A DNA stretch of 64,000 nucleotides from Raineyella sp044508675 (GCA_044508675.1 JBIQHF010000007.1:61781-125780); one strand, 5' to 3'. Counted from the stretch's first letter, positions 26,015-36,677 are shown. The notes: generated by a model from the sequence alone, not told the origin. Program-made: numbers and translations.

Positions 26015-26575
26015 GTGGACACAACCCGGCAGGCCATCCGTCCGACGGCAGCGGAGCGCTTCCTGGCGCTGCGGCTCGCCCTGTGGAACCTGCTCCCCGG
26101 CCGGCTGCGCCGCATCGTCCCGGAGAACTTCATCGGCTTCGCGATCCTGAACCTGACCACCTTCGGGGTGGACATGGTGGTGCTGGCGCTGCTGTTCCGG
26201 CTCGCCCGGCTGCCGTACCCCGTCGCGACCACCCTGGGCTACCTCACCGCCCTGGTCCTGGCCTACTTCCTCAACCGCTGGCTAAACTTCCGCTCCCACG
26301 CCCCGGTCGGGCCACAGGGGGCGCGCTACGTGTTCGTCGTGCTGGTCAACTACTTCGTCCTGCTGCAGGGCGTCGGTAGCGGCCTGCAGGCCCTCGGCGT
26401 GCAGTTCCTGGTCGCCCGACTGGTTGCCGCGGTCTGCGAGGGCCTCTGGACCTATATCGGGATGCGGTGGATCGTGTTCCGCACCGATGGCAGGTCGGAC
26501 GAGGCGACCGGACCGGGGACAGCGCCCCGATCGATCGGGACCGTCTCCGCTGCGCCTGCGCCACTGGAGCCCTGA
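26015..26575 (+). CDS. GtrA family membrane protein
   Basis: A 186-residue GtrA-like protein with four transmembrane helices (about 38-60, 66-90, 104-122, 127-147) and the conserved FLNRWLNFRS and RWIVFR segments. GtrA proteins are proposed to flip or hold polyprenyl-phosphate sugars. The mycobacterial homologue Rv3789 sits beside dprE1 and is linked to arabinan synthesis, so the same pairing here supports a role with the polyprenyl-phosphate sugar made by the DprE1-like enzyme. The C-terminal 35 residues are polar. Ends 7 bp from the convergent DedA gene. Confidence 0.82.
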   Translation: MDTTRQAIRPTAAERFLALRLALWNLLPGRLRRIVPENFIGFAILNLTTFGVDMVVLALLFRLARLPYPVATTLGYLTALVLAYFLNRWLNFRSHAPVGPQGARYVFVVLVNYFVLLQGVGSGLQALGVQFLVARLVAAVCEGLWTYIGMRWIVFRTDGRSDEATGPGTAPRSIGTVSAAPAPLEP

Positions 26576-26582
26576 GGGCGGA

Positions 26583-27365
26583 TCAGCCGGCCGGCTGCCG
26601 GCAGGGCCGGGCAAGGCGCGCAGTGGGCTCGTCCTTGCGCGCCTGCTGCCCCTCCGACCCGGATATCGGGTCCGGCCCGGTGCGGTCCGCGGCAGGATCC
26701 TCCGACCCGGTCCGGCCCGAGGACGTCTCGTCCATGGTCGCCGGACCCATGTCGTCCGGGGAGGGCGTGCCGCGCAGCACGGTATGTCGTAGCAGCCAGT
26801 CGATCGCCGGGCCGAGCACCATGCCGACGCCGACGGCGACGACGACGCCCCAGAACGGGTGCTGCTCGAACCAGGCACCGGCCAGGCTGCCGACAAGGAC
26901 CGAGTAGAGGGCCCACAGGGTGGAGCTGACCACGATGACCTTCATGAATCGGCGGCGGGAGAAGCCGACGATTCCGCAGGTCATGTTGATCGCGATCCGG
27001 ACGCCGGGGATGAACCTTCCCACGATGATCAACGCGGCCCCCCGCTTGAACAGCTCCCGGCGGGCCCAGTCGAACGCCTTCGCCACCTTCGGGCGCTGCA
27101 GGAACGGGTGGTCGTGCAGGAGGCGGCTGCGCCCGATGGAGTACGCGATGTTGTCCCCGACCCAGGCGGCGGCACTGGCGACGAGGAACAGGACCACCAG
27201 CAGTCCCCGGTGCCCGTTGACCAGGATCGAGGCCATCGAGATCACGAGCGACTCGCTCGGCACGATCGGGATGACGGCATCGGTGAGGATGAACGGCACG
27301 AGGGCCAGATAGCCCCACACCGACGTCGCGGCGCTGAGAATGAACTCGGTGATCTGATCGAGCAT
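26583..27365 (-). CDS. DedA family membrane protein
   Basis: A 260-residue VTT-domain protein. The hallmark segments are IPIVPSES (about 33-40), GDNIAYSIGR and GRFIPGVRIAINMTCG with the conserved arginines, plus several transmembrane helices. DedA proteins help membrane lipid or undecaprenyl phosphate recycling. The last 60 residues form a disordered, Pro/Asp/Arg-rich cytoplasmic tail. Start ATG with AGGGAGA upstream. Its neighbourhood with dprE1 and gtrA may reflect shared polyprenyl-phosphate biology, which is inference. Confidence 0.85.
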   Translation of the reverse strand: MLDQITEFILSAATSVWGYLALVPFILTDAVIPIVPSESLVISMASILVNGHRGLLVVLFLVASAAAWVGDNIAYSIGRSRLLHDHPFLQRPKVAKAFDWARRELFKRGAALIIVGRFIPGVRIAINMTCGIVGFSRRRFMKVIVVSSTLWALYSVLVGSLAGAWFEQHPFWGVVVAVGVGMVLGPAIDWLLRHTVLRGTPSPDDMGPATMDETSSGRTGSEDPAADRTGPDPISGSEGQQARKDEPTARLARPCRQPAG

Positions 27366-27449
27366 GGGGCTGGATGTCTCCCTGTCATCGGTCCCCCCAG
27401 TCTCGCACGCCGATCAAGGCACCGGAACCGGCGACGAAACACGGGGCGC

Positions 27450-27455
27450 TAGGGT
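27450..27455 (+). promoter_or_regulatory. -10 box for the FKBP gene, leaderless
   Basis: TAGGGT ends 7 nt before the ATG at 27463; no RBS is present. Confidence 0.45.
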
Positions 27456-27462
27456 GCGTGCC

Positions 27463-27855
27463 ATGACAGACGCACAGAACCAGAAGCCCGAGGTCGAACT
27501 CCCGGTCAGTGGCCCCCCGACGAACCTGGAGGTCAAGGACCTGGCCGTGGGCCAGGGCCCGGCTGCCGCGAAGGGGCAGACGGTGCACGTGCACTACGTC
27601 GGCGTCGCCCTGAGTACCGGTAACGAGTTCGACTCCTCGTGGGAGCGAGGCGAGCCGCTCTCCTTCACCCTGGGTGGGCGCCAGGTGATCCGGGGCTGGG
27701 ACATGGGCATCAAGGGCATGCGGGTCGGCGGTCGACGCCGCATCGTCGTGCCGAGCTTCCTCGGCTACGGGTCCCAGGGGGCCGGTCCCCTGATCGGCCC
27801 GGGGGAGACCCTGGTCTTCGTGTGTGACCTGGTCGGGATCGACCCGGAGAACTGA
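27463..27855 (+). CDS. FKBP-type peptidyl-prolyl cis-trans isomerase
   Basis: A 130-residue cytoplasmic FKBP. The domain contains VHVHYVGVALSTGNEFDSSW, GRQVIRGWDMGIKGMRVGG with the tryptophan at the floor of the active site, RRRIVVPSFLGYG and LVFVCDLVGI. No signal peptide: the first 20 residues are polar. Likely a general protein-folding helper. Its start codon sits where a leaderless message would begin. Confidence 0.92.
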   Translation: MTDAQNQKPEVELPVSGPPTNLEVKDLAVGQGPAAAKGQTVHVHYVGVALSTGNEFDSSWERGEPLSFTLGGRQVIRGWDMGIKGMRVGGRRRIVVPSFLGYGSQGAGPLIGPGETLVFVCDLVGIDPEN

Positions 27856-27899
27856 CCCGGCACCCCGATCGCCAACTGTGCGCACCTACGATATTCATG

Positions 27900-27918
27900 G
27901 CGTACGAGGCACGTACGC
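27900..27918 (+). promoter_or_regulatory. inverted repeat before the unknown membrane-anchored gene
   Basis: GCGTACG (27900-27906) and CGTACGC (27912-27918) are separated by 5 nt and lie after a TACGAT -10-like box at 27887-27892. Possible operator for the gene starting at 27937. Confidence 0.4.
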
Positions 27919-27936
27919 GCTCGGACCGGAGGGCCA

Positions 27937-29079
27937 GTGGAGACCGCGCTGATCATCTTCGGCGTCCTGGTGGTGATGCTCGTCACCACCGCGGGCGCCG
28001 GATTGTCCATGCTGATCCGGCGCGCCATCGTGACGCACCGGGCTCGGCGTCCGATCACGGTGGGGGATCGGACCACCACCCCGGCCGAGGTGTTGTGGGA
28101 GGCCCGCGAACTGTCGGAGTCCCCGCACGTACGGTCCATCACCACCGGCAAGGTCACCAGTCCCGAGCAGGCCGTGCTGCTGGTCCAGGAGACGTTGGCG
28201 TCCCTGCCGCCCAACCATCGGGCCGAGGCCCGCGCCGAGCACGAACTGCTGACCTCGGCGCGCGCCGCCCGCACGTCTGCGACCGAAGGCATCAGGCTGG
28301 TCGAGGAGGGCACACCCCGGCAGTTGGCGGTCGGCGTCTCTGAGGGGCTGCTCAACGCGTTGTCCACCTCGGAGCTGCCGGGACACCCGGCGATCGCCGG
28401 CGCACTGGAGGTCGGACACTCCGCGCCGCCGGCGCCGGGGACCGGCATCGTGGCGGTCGACCGGGCGATGAAGAGCGTGCAGGAGTGGCTCGGCACCTAC
28501 GTGCCGGTGCCGTCGCGGCCCGGGTTCAACCTGGGCGACACGGTCGAGTCGATCACCTCGGGGCTCGGGTCCATGGCCCGGGACATCGCGCAGTCCCTCT
28601 CGGGTGCGACCGGCCAGCTGTCGATCGGCGGCTCGGCCGGCCCGGCGGGCAACCGCCTGCTGGCGGCGATGGAGGACCTGGGCCAGCAGGTCTCACCGGC
28701 GATGCTGACCCAGCTGGTGGAGCGCAGTCAGGAGTCGGTCGCCCATGTCACCGCTGGCGTGCACCGGTTCGAACGGGAGTTCCGCCCGCCCAGCCGGCGC
28801 GAACGGTGGCGACGCACCTACTGGCCCAGCGTCGGTGACATCGTCGCGCAGGACGCCCTGGCGCACGGCCGCCAAGTGCTGGTCAACGAGAACGAGGGGC
28901 ACCAGAACCTTCTCGACGCCATCCGCTCCCTGGACTACGCCGAGGACCGGGTCCGGGGCACGGCGTGGGCACTGGTCCAGCGCGACGTCCGGCCGGGCAC
29001 GTTCGTCGGCCCCGACCTCAGTTCGTACGCCGGGCAGCTCGAGGCCTACGTCTCCGAGAACCGCAAGCGACGCTCCTGA
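27937..29079 (+). CDS. membrane-anchored protein of unknown function
   Basis: 380 residues, no family recognised. One N-terminal transmembrane segment (about 4-26) is followed by a basic stretch, which suggests a cytoplasmic soluble body. The rest is mostly predicted helix: charged segments at 80-120 and 250-290, a Gly/Ser/Ala linker at about 160-245, and a C-terminal block (YWPSVGDIVAQDALAHG) ending in basic residues RKRRS. GTG start after CGGAGGG. It is unrelated to the FKBP gene before it and the amidotransferase after it. Confidence 0.65.
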   Translation: METALIIFGVLVVMLVTTAGAGLSMLIRRAIVTHRARRPITVGDRTTTPAEVLWEARELSESPHVRSITTGKVTSPEQAVLLVQETLASLPPNHRAEARAEHELLTSARAARTSATEGIRLVEEGTPRQLAVGVSEGLLNALSTSELPGHPAIAGALEVGHSAPPAPGTGIVAVDRAMKSVQEWLGTYVPVPSRPGFNLGDTVESITSGLGSMARDIAQSLSGATGQLSIGGSAGPAGNRLLAAMEDLGQQVSPAMLTQLVERSQESVAHVTAGVHRFEREFRPPSRRERWRRTYWPSVGDIVAQDALAHGRQVLVNENEGHQNLLDAIRSLDYAEDRVRGTAWALVQRDVRPGTFVGPDLSSYAGQLEAYVSENRKRRS

Positions 29080-29153
29080 GACAGGGACGTGCCTGGGACC
29101 GGACCGGCCTTCATTGGCAGGAGCCCGGTGGCAGGGCCCGGCCCGGACCGCCC

Positions 29154-29888
29154 TCAGTGCCGGGCGTAGGTGGTGAAGAAGTTGCGGAGCACCTTGCGGG
29201 CGTGCGGCACCGGGGAGCGGCCGGCGAGCTCCTTGAGGGCCTCGCTCTCGTGCGGCTCGAAGTAGCCGTTGTGCTTGTACTCCTCGATCCGCGCGCTGAG
29301 CCCGTCGGCGTCCAGCTCGGGGTGGAACTGGGTGGCGTACAGGTGCTCCTTGACCCGGAACATCTGTACCGGGCAGGGGTCGGAGGTCGCCAGCAGGACC
29401 GCATGCGGGGGCAGTTCCCGCACCGCCTCCTTGTGCCCGACGAACGCGTCGAAGCGGGTCGGCAGGCCGGCACAGACCGGGTCCTTGCGGCCGGCGACGG
29501 TCAGCTCGACGGTCACCGGCCCGACCGGCTCGCCGTAGGTACGGTCGACCACCGCCCCCTGGTGCGTGCCGAGGGTCCCCACCCCGTAGCAGGCGCCGAG
29601 GAACGGGAAGTCGAGCTCGACGACCGTGTCCAGCAGCCGGGCCAGCTCCGCCTCGACCCGCAGCTGCAGCTCGGACTTGCCCTGGACCGGGTCGGAGGAG
29701 TTGAACGGGCTGCCGCCGACGACGATCCCGGAGTAGCGGTCGAGGTCGAGGTCCCCCAGAGGCTTCCGGTCCAGCCGGTGCCATTCGAGCTCGCCGGGCC
29801 GCAGTCCACCGAGGCGTGAGAAGGCCTCGTACTCGTTCTCGGCGATCGCATCCTCGGTGCGGGTGGCGAGCAGCAGGAAGGGGCGCAT
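29154..29888 (-). CDS. class I glutamine amidotransferase-like protein
   Basis: 244 residues of a stand-alone class I glutaminase domain, as in GMP synthase-type amidotransferases of unknown partner. The catalytic triad is visible: C100 in FLGACYGVG, H189 and E191 in QFHPELD. ATG at 29888 begins the homologous region; the open frame continues upstream without homology. No dedicated synthetase is adjacent, so the ammonia acceptor is unknown. Divergent from the membrane protein gene at 30031. Confidence 0.82.
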   Translation of the reverse strand: MRPFLLLATRTEDAIAENEYEAFSRLGGLRPGELEWHRLDRKPLGDLDLDRYSGIVVGGSPFNSSDPVQGKSELQLRVEAELARLLDTVVELDFPFLGACYGVGTLGTHQGAVVDRTYGEPVGPVTVELTVAGRKDPVCAGLPTRFDAFVGHKEAVRELPPHAVLLATSDPCPVQMFRVKEHLYATQFHPELDADGLSARIEEYKHNGYFEPHESEALKELAGRSPVPHARKVLRNFFTTYARH

Positions 29889-30030
29889 GGGGATAGTCTG
29901 CCCGTTCCGGCCGGGACCTCGACCCTGGCCCCACCCCGCGGGACACCAGCGATGGCGCGATTCGACGTCGGTGGTGCCGAAGTGGGTAGTCTTCCCCTGA
30001 AGCGCGTTGGTGACACGAAAGGGGACGGCC

Positions 30031-30843
30031 ATGGAGGGAGTGGCTGCCCTGCTCTCGCGTACCTCCTCGGGCTGGATCAATGCCGTCGGGTTCGACCTCG
30101 ACGTCCACGCGATGCTCGCCGACCCGTACGGGCGGACCGCGGCGGTCCTGATCGCGATCGCTGCCTGCCTCTCGACCCTGCTGGGACGGTCGGTGGTCCT
30201 GGCGGTCAACCGGATGCACCGCTGGGGATTCCTGTTCGCGATGGTGCTGAACTTCCTCGCACTGCTGGTCATCTACGGCATGCTCGCGGTGCTGGTCTGG
30301 GGGGCCGGACGGTGGTTCTTCGACTCCTCGGTGCCGTTCGTGGATGTCGTCTGGGCGGTGCTCTGGGCGATCTCGCCGCTGGTGCTCGGATTCACCATCG
30401 CCATTCCGCTGCTGGGTGTCGGCATTGACCGGCTGCTGGCGCTGTGGTCGGTCCTGATCCTGTGGAGCATCATCGACGACCTGTTCGGCATCTCCGGGTG
30501 GCGCGGCGGCGCGCTCGCGGTGGGGGCCTCGTTGGTGACGTGGCTGCTGGAGAGCCTGTGGACGCCGCTGGTCGCGCGCGGACGGGACTGGCTCTGGCGC
30601 CGCGTCACCGGTCGGCCGCTCTACAGCTCCTCACGCTACGTCCTGGACCTGGCCAGCATCGAGGGCGGCGAGGCCGACCTGTTCTGGAGCTCGGCCCGGC
30701 TCCGCCCGCCCCCGCAGGGGGAGAGGCTCCTGGCGAAGGAGCCGGTCGGCCCCGTCGGCCGCGCCGACCGGCAGGCCTCGCCCCCTGACGCGCCGGACAC
30801 CGAGCCCGAGCAGGCCGGACCGAACCGGGAGGGACACCGATGA
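30031..30843 (+). CDS. multi-pass membrane protein of unknown function
   Basis: 270 residues with about five transmembrane segments (about 36-56, 66-90, 104-130, 134-150, 158-180). A cytoplasmic-looking, proline- and acid-rich tail follows from about 205. No family recognised. ATG at 30031 follows AAAGGGGA; an in-frame GTG eight codons upstream is less likely. It overlaps the next gene by 4 nt (ATGA), so the two proteins are probably made together and may form a membrane complex. Confidence 0.65.
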   Translation: MEGVAALLSRTSSGWINAVGFDLDVHAMLADPYGRTAAVLIAIAACLSTLLGRSVVLAVNRMHRWGFLFAMVLNFLALLVIYGMLAVLVWGAGRWFFDSSVPFVDVVWAVLWAISPLVLGFTIAIPLLGVGIDRLLALWSVLILWSIIDDLFGISGWRGGALAVGASLVTWLLESLWTPLVARGRDWLWRRVTGRPLYSSSRYVLDLASIEGGEADLFWSSARLRPPPQGERLLAKEPVGPVGRADRQASPPDAPDTEPEQAGPNREGHR

Positions 30844-31877
30844 TCGGGCAGATCCTGGTCGGACTGTTGCTGCTGGTCCTGTTCTTCGCCCTCCTTGCGC
30901 CCACCGAGTCGATGCGCTGGTGGGCCACCCAGAGCCCCGCCGAGGCCGAGCAACGGGCCGCACACCTGAGTGACGTCCTTCGGGCCGCCGAGGGTGGCAA
31001 GGACGACAGGATGAGCTACGTCGTCTACATCTCCGGGGTGGGCGCGTTCGAGCCCGAGGCAAGCCTGTCGGGGGAGCGGCCCCTGTTGGACGCGGTCAAC
31101 CGGCGGCTCGACGGGGTCGGCCTGGTGACGGAGATCTACCCGTACTCGATGTACAACCAGGGCCTTCTCGAGTCGCGGCTGAACAGTTGGTGGTGGCGCA
31201 TCGTGCACCGCCACACCCACGGCGGACCGATGGCCCCGCTGGCCCGGAACCTGATCAACTTCCGCAACGCCCTGCAGGTGGCGGTCTCGCTCGACAAGCG
31301 CTACGGCCCGCTCTACTCCTTGGGCATCGCGAACGTGATCTGGGACCAGCTCCTCGCGGCCGGCTACCATCCCGCCGACCAGCGTCCGATCGTGTTGCTG
31401 TCCTGGAGCGGCGGCGCCCAGATCGCCCTCGGGGCCAGCTGGTACCTGGCTGCGACCGGGGCGCCGGTCTACCAGATCTCCATCGGCGGATTCATGGACT
31501 CCGACCCGGGCCTGGACCAACTCACCCACCTGTGGCACTTCAAGGGCAGCAAGGACTGGGTGCAGGGCGTGGCCAGGTTGTTCCCGGGACGCTGGCCGAT
31601 CAACAAGCAGAGCTCCTGGAACCGTGCCCTGGCCGACGGGCGGCTGACCATCGAGGAGATCGGACCGCTGAAGCACCTGGGCCGGGGCAGCTACCTGTCC
31701 CACTCCACCACTCTGCCCGATGGGCGTACGGGTCGCCAGATCACCACGGACGCGATCTGCCACACGCTGGTCGACGCCGGACTGGCCGTGCCGCGCCCCG
31801 AGGGCAAGCCGGTCGTGCCGCTCAAGCCGCCCGGGACCACCGCCCCCCGGACCGCGAAGCCTGCTTCGCGGCCATGA
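30840..31877 (+). CDS. membrane-anchored alpha/beta-hydrolase-like protein
   Basis: 345 residues. A single N-terminal hydrophobic anchor (about 4-21) is followed by a soluble domain starting with YVVYISGVGAFEPEAS. The segment IVLLSWSGGAQIALGASWY (184-202) looks like a beta-strand, nucleophile elbow and helix, with S190 as candidate nucleophile, and HSTTLPDGR near the end could supply the histidine. This suggests a lipase- or esterase-like fold; the assignment is structural inference and no substrate is known. Coupled to the membrane protein before it, and 36 bp before glnS. Confidence 0.6.
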   Translation: MIGQILVGLLLLVLFFALLAPTESMRWWATQSPAEAEQRAAHLSDVLRAAEGGKDDRMSYVVYISGVGAFEPEASLSGERPLLDAVNRRLDGVGLVTEIYPYSMYNQGLLESRLNSWWWRIVHRHTHGGPMAPLARNLINFRNALQVAVSLDKRYGPLYSLGIANVIWDQLLAAGYHPADQRPIVLLSWSGGAQIALGASWYLAATGAPVYQISIGGFMDSDPGLDQLTHLWHFKGSKDWVQGVARLFPGRWPINKQSSWNRALADGRLTIEEIGPLKHLGRGSYLSHSTTLPDGRTGRQITTDAICHTLVDAGLAVPRPEGKPVVPLKPPGTTAPRTAKPASRP

Positions 31878-31900
31878 CCGGCCCGATCCGCGCCACATGG

Positions 31901-31906
31901 TAGTTT
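31901..31906 (+). promoter_or_regulatory. -10 box for glnS, leaderless
   Basis: TAGTTT ends 7 nt before the ATG at 31914 and no RBS is present. The -35 region is weak. Confidence 0.45.
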
Positions 31907-31913
31907 TCCGGGC

Positions 31914-33614
<1,701 letters not shown>

Positions 33615-33617
33615 TCT

Positions 33618-33632
33618 GCCGCCACCGGCGGC
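33618..33632. terminator. short hairpin between glnS and the convergent peptidase gene
   Basis: GCCGCC-ACC-GGCGGC, 6-bp stem with 3-nt loop, directly after the glnS stop. A weak terminator candidate. Confidence 0.35.
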
Positions 33633-33648
33633 TGGCCTGGGGCCGCGG

Positions 33649-34884
33649 TCAGGGGGTCTCGGCGGGGGGCCATGCCACACCGGTGGCGTGGGAGCCCGGC
33701 TCGTCGAAGTCGCCGCGGGTCAGCGGCACCCACTGCTCGGCCTGGGCGGGCTGGCGTTCGGAGGGGAAGCCCTCCAGCGGCCCGGTCGGCTGCGCGTCCC
33801 ACTGTTCGAAGGTGAGGGGCGACTCCAGCCAGCGCGCCAGCAGGGCGTACGTCGCCTCCAGGGAGGCGACCTGGGTGCGCTCCCAGCCGTGGCTGCCGTC
33901 CAGGCCGAACGCCACCAGCGCCGCCCGGGCGGTGGCTCCGGCCTCGATCGCGGCGGCGACGTCGGAGCGGTAGAAGCGGAAGATGTCGCGGGCGTACGGG
34001 ATGCCGTCCGCCTCGGCCATCCGGCACAGCCGCCGGGTCAGATGGTAGTCGAAGGGGCCGTGCAGGTCGGCCATCGGGATCGTCACGCCGTGCTCGATCG
34101 AGTGCTGGCCCGGCGCGCAGACGGCGTTGTCGATCGAGACCAGTTCGGCCACGTCGGGTGACAGGCCGCTGCTGGCCCCGTGGCCGACCTCCTCGGTGAT
34201 CGTCACCATCAGGTCGGTGCGGTGCGGCAGTCTGATCCGTCCGAGGGCGGCCGCCCGGGCCAGGGCCAGCGCGATGGCGACGCCGGCCTTCCCGTCCAGG
34301 TGGCGGGAGACCACGAAGCCGGTGTCGGTGAGCTCGGGGCTGGCGGCCAGGGCCACCGTGTCGCCGACCTGCAGGCCGAGGTCGCGCAGGTCCTCGGCGG
34401 TGGAGACCTGGGCGTCGACCCGGACCTCGACGTTGTCCCAGTCGCCCGGCTGGCTGTCGATCGCGTCGCCGAACGCATGGCCGCTGGCCAGCAGGGTCAT
34501 GATCGTCCCGGTGATGAACTGGTGGGTGCCGTCGCGGAAGATCCGCACCCGGGACCCGGCGGCGAACCGGGCCGAGAACGTCCCGATCGGGATGACCCGT
34601 AGCCGTCCGTTGTCCTTCAGGTCGGCGACCATGCAGCCGATCGTGTCGGCGTGTACGACCAGCGCCCGGTCCGTGGTCCGGGACGCGCCGGGCAACTGGG
34701 CCACCAGGGCGCCGCGCCGGGTCAGGGTGAACGGCAGGCCCAGCTCGGTGACCAGGTCCCCGATCACCTGCATCACCGCATCGGTGCGCCCCGAGGGACT
34801 GGGGGTCTGCAGCAGCGACAACAGCGTGTCGACCATCCAGTGGCTTTCCTCGGCACTCATCAGCGCGGTGTCGGAACCGGGCAC
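33649..34884 (-). CDS. M42-type metallopeptidase of the NAGGN osmoprotectant cluster
   Basis: 411 residues of the M42/M20-like di-zinc aminopeptidase fold: HADTIG with H78, the bridging Asp in RHLDGKAG, EEVGHG with the catalytic glutamates, and DNAVC. It lies 41 bp after the NAGGN synthetase gene on the same strand, and an M42-type peptidase is a standard member of N-acetylglutaminylglutamine amide clusters. It may process or recycle the dipeptide, but its exact role is not established. GTG start preceded by GAGGAG. The C-terminal 50 residues are Pro-rich. Confidence 0.82.
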   Translation of the reverse strand: MPGSDTALMSAEESHWMVDTLLSLLQTPSPSGRTDAVMQVIGDLVTELGLPFTLTRRGALVAQLPGASRTTDRALVVHADTIGCMVADLKDNGRLRVIPIGTFSARFAAGSRVRIFRDGTHQFITGTIMTLLASGHAFGDAIDSQPGDWDNVEVRVDAQVSTAEDLRDLGLQVGDTVALAASPELTDTGFVVSRHLDGKAGVAIALALARAAALGRIRLPHRTDLMVTITEEVGHGASSGLSPDVAELVSIDNAVCAPGQHSIEHGVTIPMADLHGPFDYHLTRRLCRMAEADGIPYARDIFRFYRSDVAAAIEAGATARAALVAFGLDGSHGWERTQVASLEATYALLARWLESPLTFEQWDAQPTGPLEGFPSERQPAQAEQWVPLTRGDFDEPGSHATGVAWPPAETP

Positions 34885-34925
34885 GGGCTCTCCTCGGGTG
34901 AAAGGGATCTACTGGACTGCAGACA

Positions 34926-36677
34926 CTATGGCATCCCGACGGCGTCGCCGGGGCCGGTGGTGTCGGGGGCCGACTGGCCCGGGGGGGTCGGCTGCCAGGC
35001 CCACGAGGTGGAGGACGACCGGGGGAACAGGAAGTCGATGTAGGCCCGGGCCGTGGGGCGCGGCTCGTGGTTGGCCAGGCCGGGGCGCTCGTTGGCCTCG
35101 ATGAAGACGTACTCGGGCCCGTCCACGGCCGGCACCATCAGGTCGATCCCGGTGACCGGGATCTCCAGCGCGGCCGCCGCGTCCACTGCTGCCCGTCCCA
35201 GGTCCGGGTGCAGCACGTCGGTGACGTCGTGGATGGTGCCACCGGTGTGCAGGTTGGCGGTCCGCCGCACCCGCAGCCGGACGTCCCGCGGCAGCACGTC
35301 GTCCAGCTCCCAGCCCTCCTCGCGCACCGTCGCCTCGGTGAGCTCGTCCAGCGGGATGGTCGACTCCCCGCCGGTCGCTGCCGCCCGCCGGCGGCTCTGG
35401 GCCTCGACCAACTCCCGGATCGTACGGGTTCCGTTGCCGGTCACCTCGGCCGGCCGGCGCACCGCCGCCGCGACCACCGCACCGTCGATGACGATGATCC
35501 GCAGGTCGTCCCCGGCGCACTGCTGCTCCAGCAGGATGGAGGCCGAGGGCCCGCCGGCGCGTTGCAGCGCCTCCTCGAGCTCGTCGTGGGTGGTCACGTT
35601 GACGGTGATGCCCTGGCCCTGCTCGCCGCGGGCCGGCTTCACCACCACCGCGCCGTACCGGTCGAGGAACTCGTGGTCGGCACCGTCGAAGCTGGCCGTA
35701 CGTCCGGCGGCGACGTTCACCCCGGCCTGTGCGACGACCTTGCGGGTGACCCGCTTGTCGTCGCAGCGGCTCATCGCGATCGCCGAGGTCAGCTCGGACA
35801 GCGACTCGCGGGTGGTCACGGTCCGACCGCCGAACTCCAGGCGCAGGTACCCGCCCTCGGCGTCGAGCACCGTCACGTTGATGCCCCGACGCAGCGCCTC
35901 GTCGGCGACGATCCGCGCGTACGGGTTGAGGTGGTCCAGATCGTCGGGGGCAGCGGTGAACAGGTGCTCGTTGATCGCGTTCTTGCGCTTGACGCCCAGC
36001 ATCGGCACCTGCTCGAACCCGAGCTTCTCGTACAGGCGGATGGCGGGCAGGTTGTCGTGGATCACCGACAGGTCGACGTAGGCCCGGCCCCGCTCCTGGA
36101 ACAGCAGCAGCAGCGTACGGACCAGGAGCTCGCCGACGCCGGGGCGGGTGCAGGCCGGGTCCACCGCCAGGCACCACAGGCTCGTCCCGCGCTCGGGGTC
36201 GTCGAACAGCATGGCGTGGTCGATGCCGGTGACGGTGCCGAGCACGTCGCCGGTGGCGTCGTCGACCGCGACCAGGTAGAGGACGTGCGGGGCGTTCTCC
36301 TCGTTGTGCCACATCAGGTCGACGTCGGCGGGGACCATGTGGTTGCGGACGTAGACGCGGTTCATCTCGGCGCACTCGTCAGCCGATGCGGGCGCCCGGA
36401 CCGTGATGCCGGGCACCTCCCGGTCCGGTGGCACCCAGTCGGCCAGGTCCACCCGGTAGGTGAAGCTCGGGTCGATGAAGTACTCCTGCGGGTGCTGGGA
36501 GACGAAGACGTGCGGTGCCGACAGGTAGAGGCAGATGTCGCGGCGGCCCGAGGCCTCGCCCCGCAGGACCTCGCCCAGGGCCTCGGGGTCGTCGAAGGTC
36601 TGGCCGAACACGAGGCGGCCCCAGCCGAGGTCCTGGACGACGTTCTTGTTGGTCCTGGTGGTCTTGTCGGTATTCAT
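34926..36677 (-). CDS. ngg: N-acetylglutaminylglutamine synthetase
   Basis: Makes the dipeptide backbone of the osmoprotectant N-acetylglutaminylglutamine amide. 583 residues with two parts. First, an N-acetyltransferase-like domain (about 60-230: VDPACTRPGVGELLVRTLLL, YEKLGFEQV). Second, a C-terminal ATP-grasp ligase (about 290-560: VVVKPARGEQGQGITV, DDLRIIVIDG, VFIEANERPGLANHE). ATG at 36677 overlaps the stop of the amidotransferase gene by 4 nt and was preferred over an in-frame start 60 nt upstream. Confidence 0.9.
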   Translation of the reverse strand: MNTDKTTRTNKNVVQDLGWGRLVFGQTFDDPEALGEVLRGEASGRRDICLYLSAPHVFVSQHPQEYFIDPSFTYRVDLADWVPPDREVPGITVRAPASADECAEMNRVYVRNHMVPADVDLMWHNEENAPHVLYLVAVDDATGDVLGTVTGIDHAMLFDDPERGTSLWCLAVDPACTRPGVGELLVRTLLLLFQERGRAYVDLSVIHDNLPAIRLYEKLGFEQVPMLGVKRKNAINEHLFTAAPDDLDHLNPYARIVADEALRRGINVTVLDAEGGYLRLEFGGRTVTTRESLSELTSAIAMSRCDDKRVTRKVVAQAGVNVAAGRTASFDGADHEFLDRYGAVVVKPARGEQGQGITVNVTTHDELEEALQRAGGPSASILLEQQCAGDDLRIIVIDGAVVAAAVRRPAEVTGNGTRTIRELVEAQSRRRAAATGGESTIPLDELTEATVREEGWELDDVLPRDVRLRVRRTANLHTGGTIHDVTDVLHPDLGRAAVDAAAALEIPVTGIDLMVPAVDGPEYVFIEANERPGLANHEPRPTARAYIDFLFPRSSSTSWAWQPTPPGQSAPDTTGPGDAVGMP

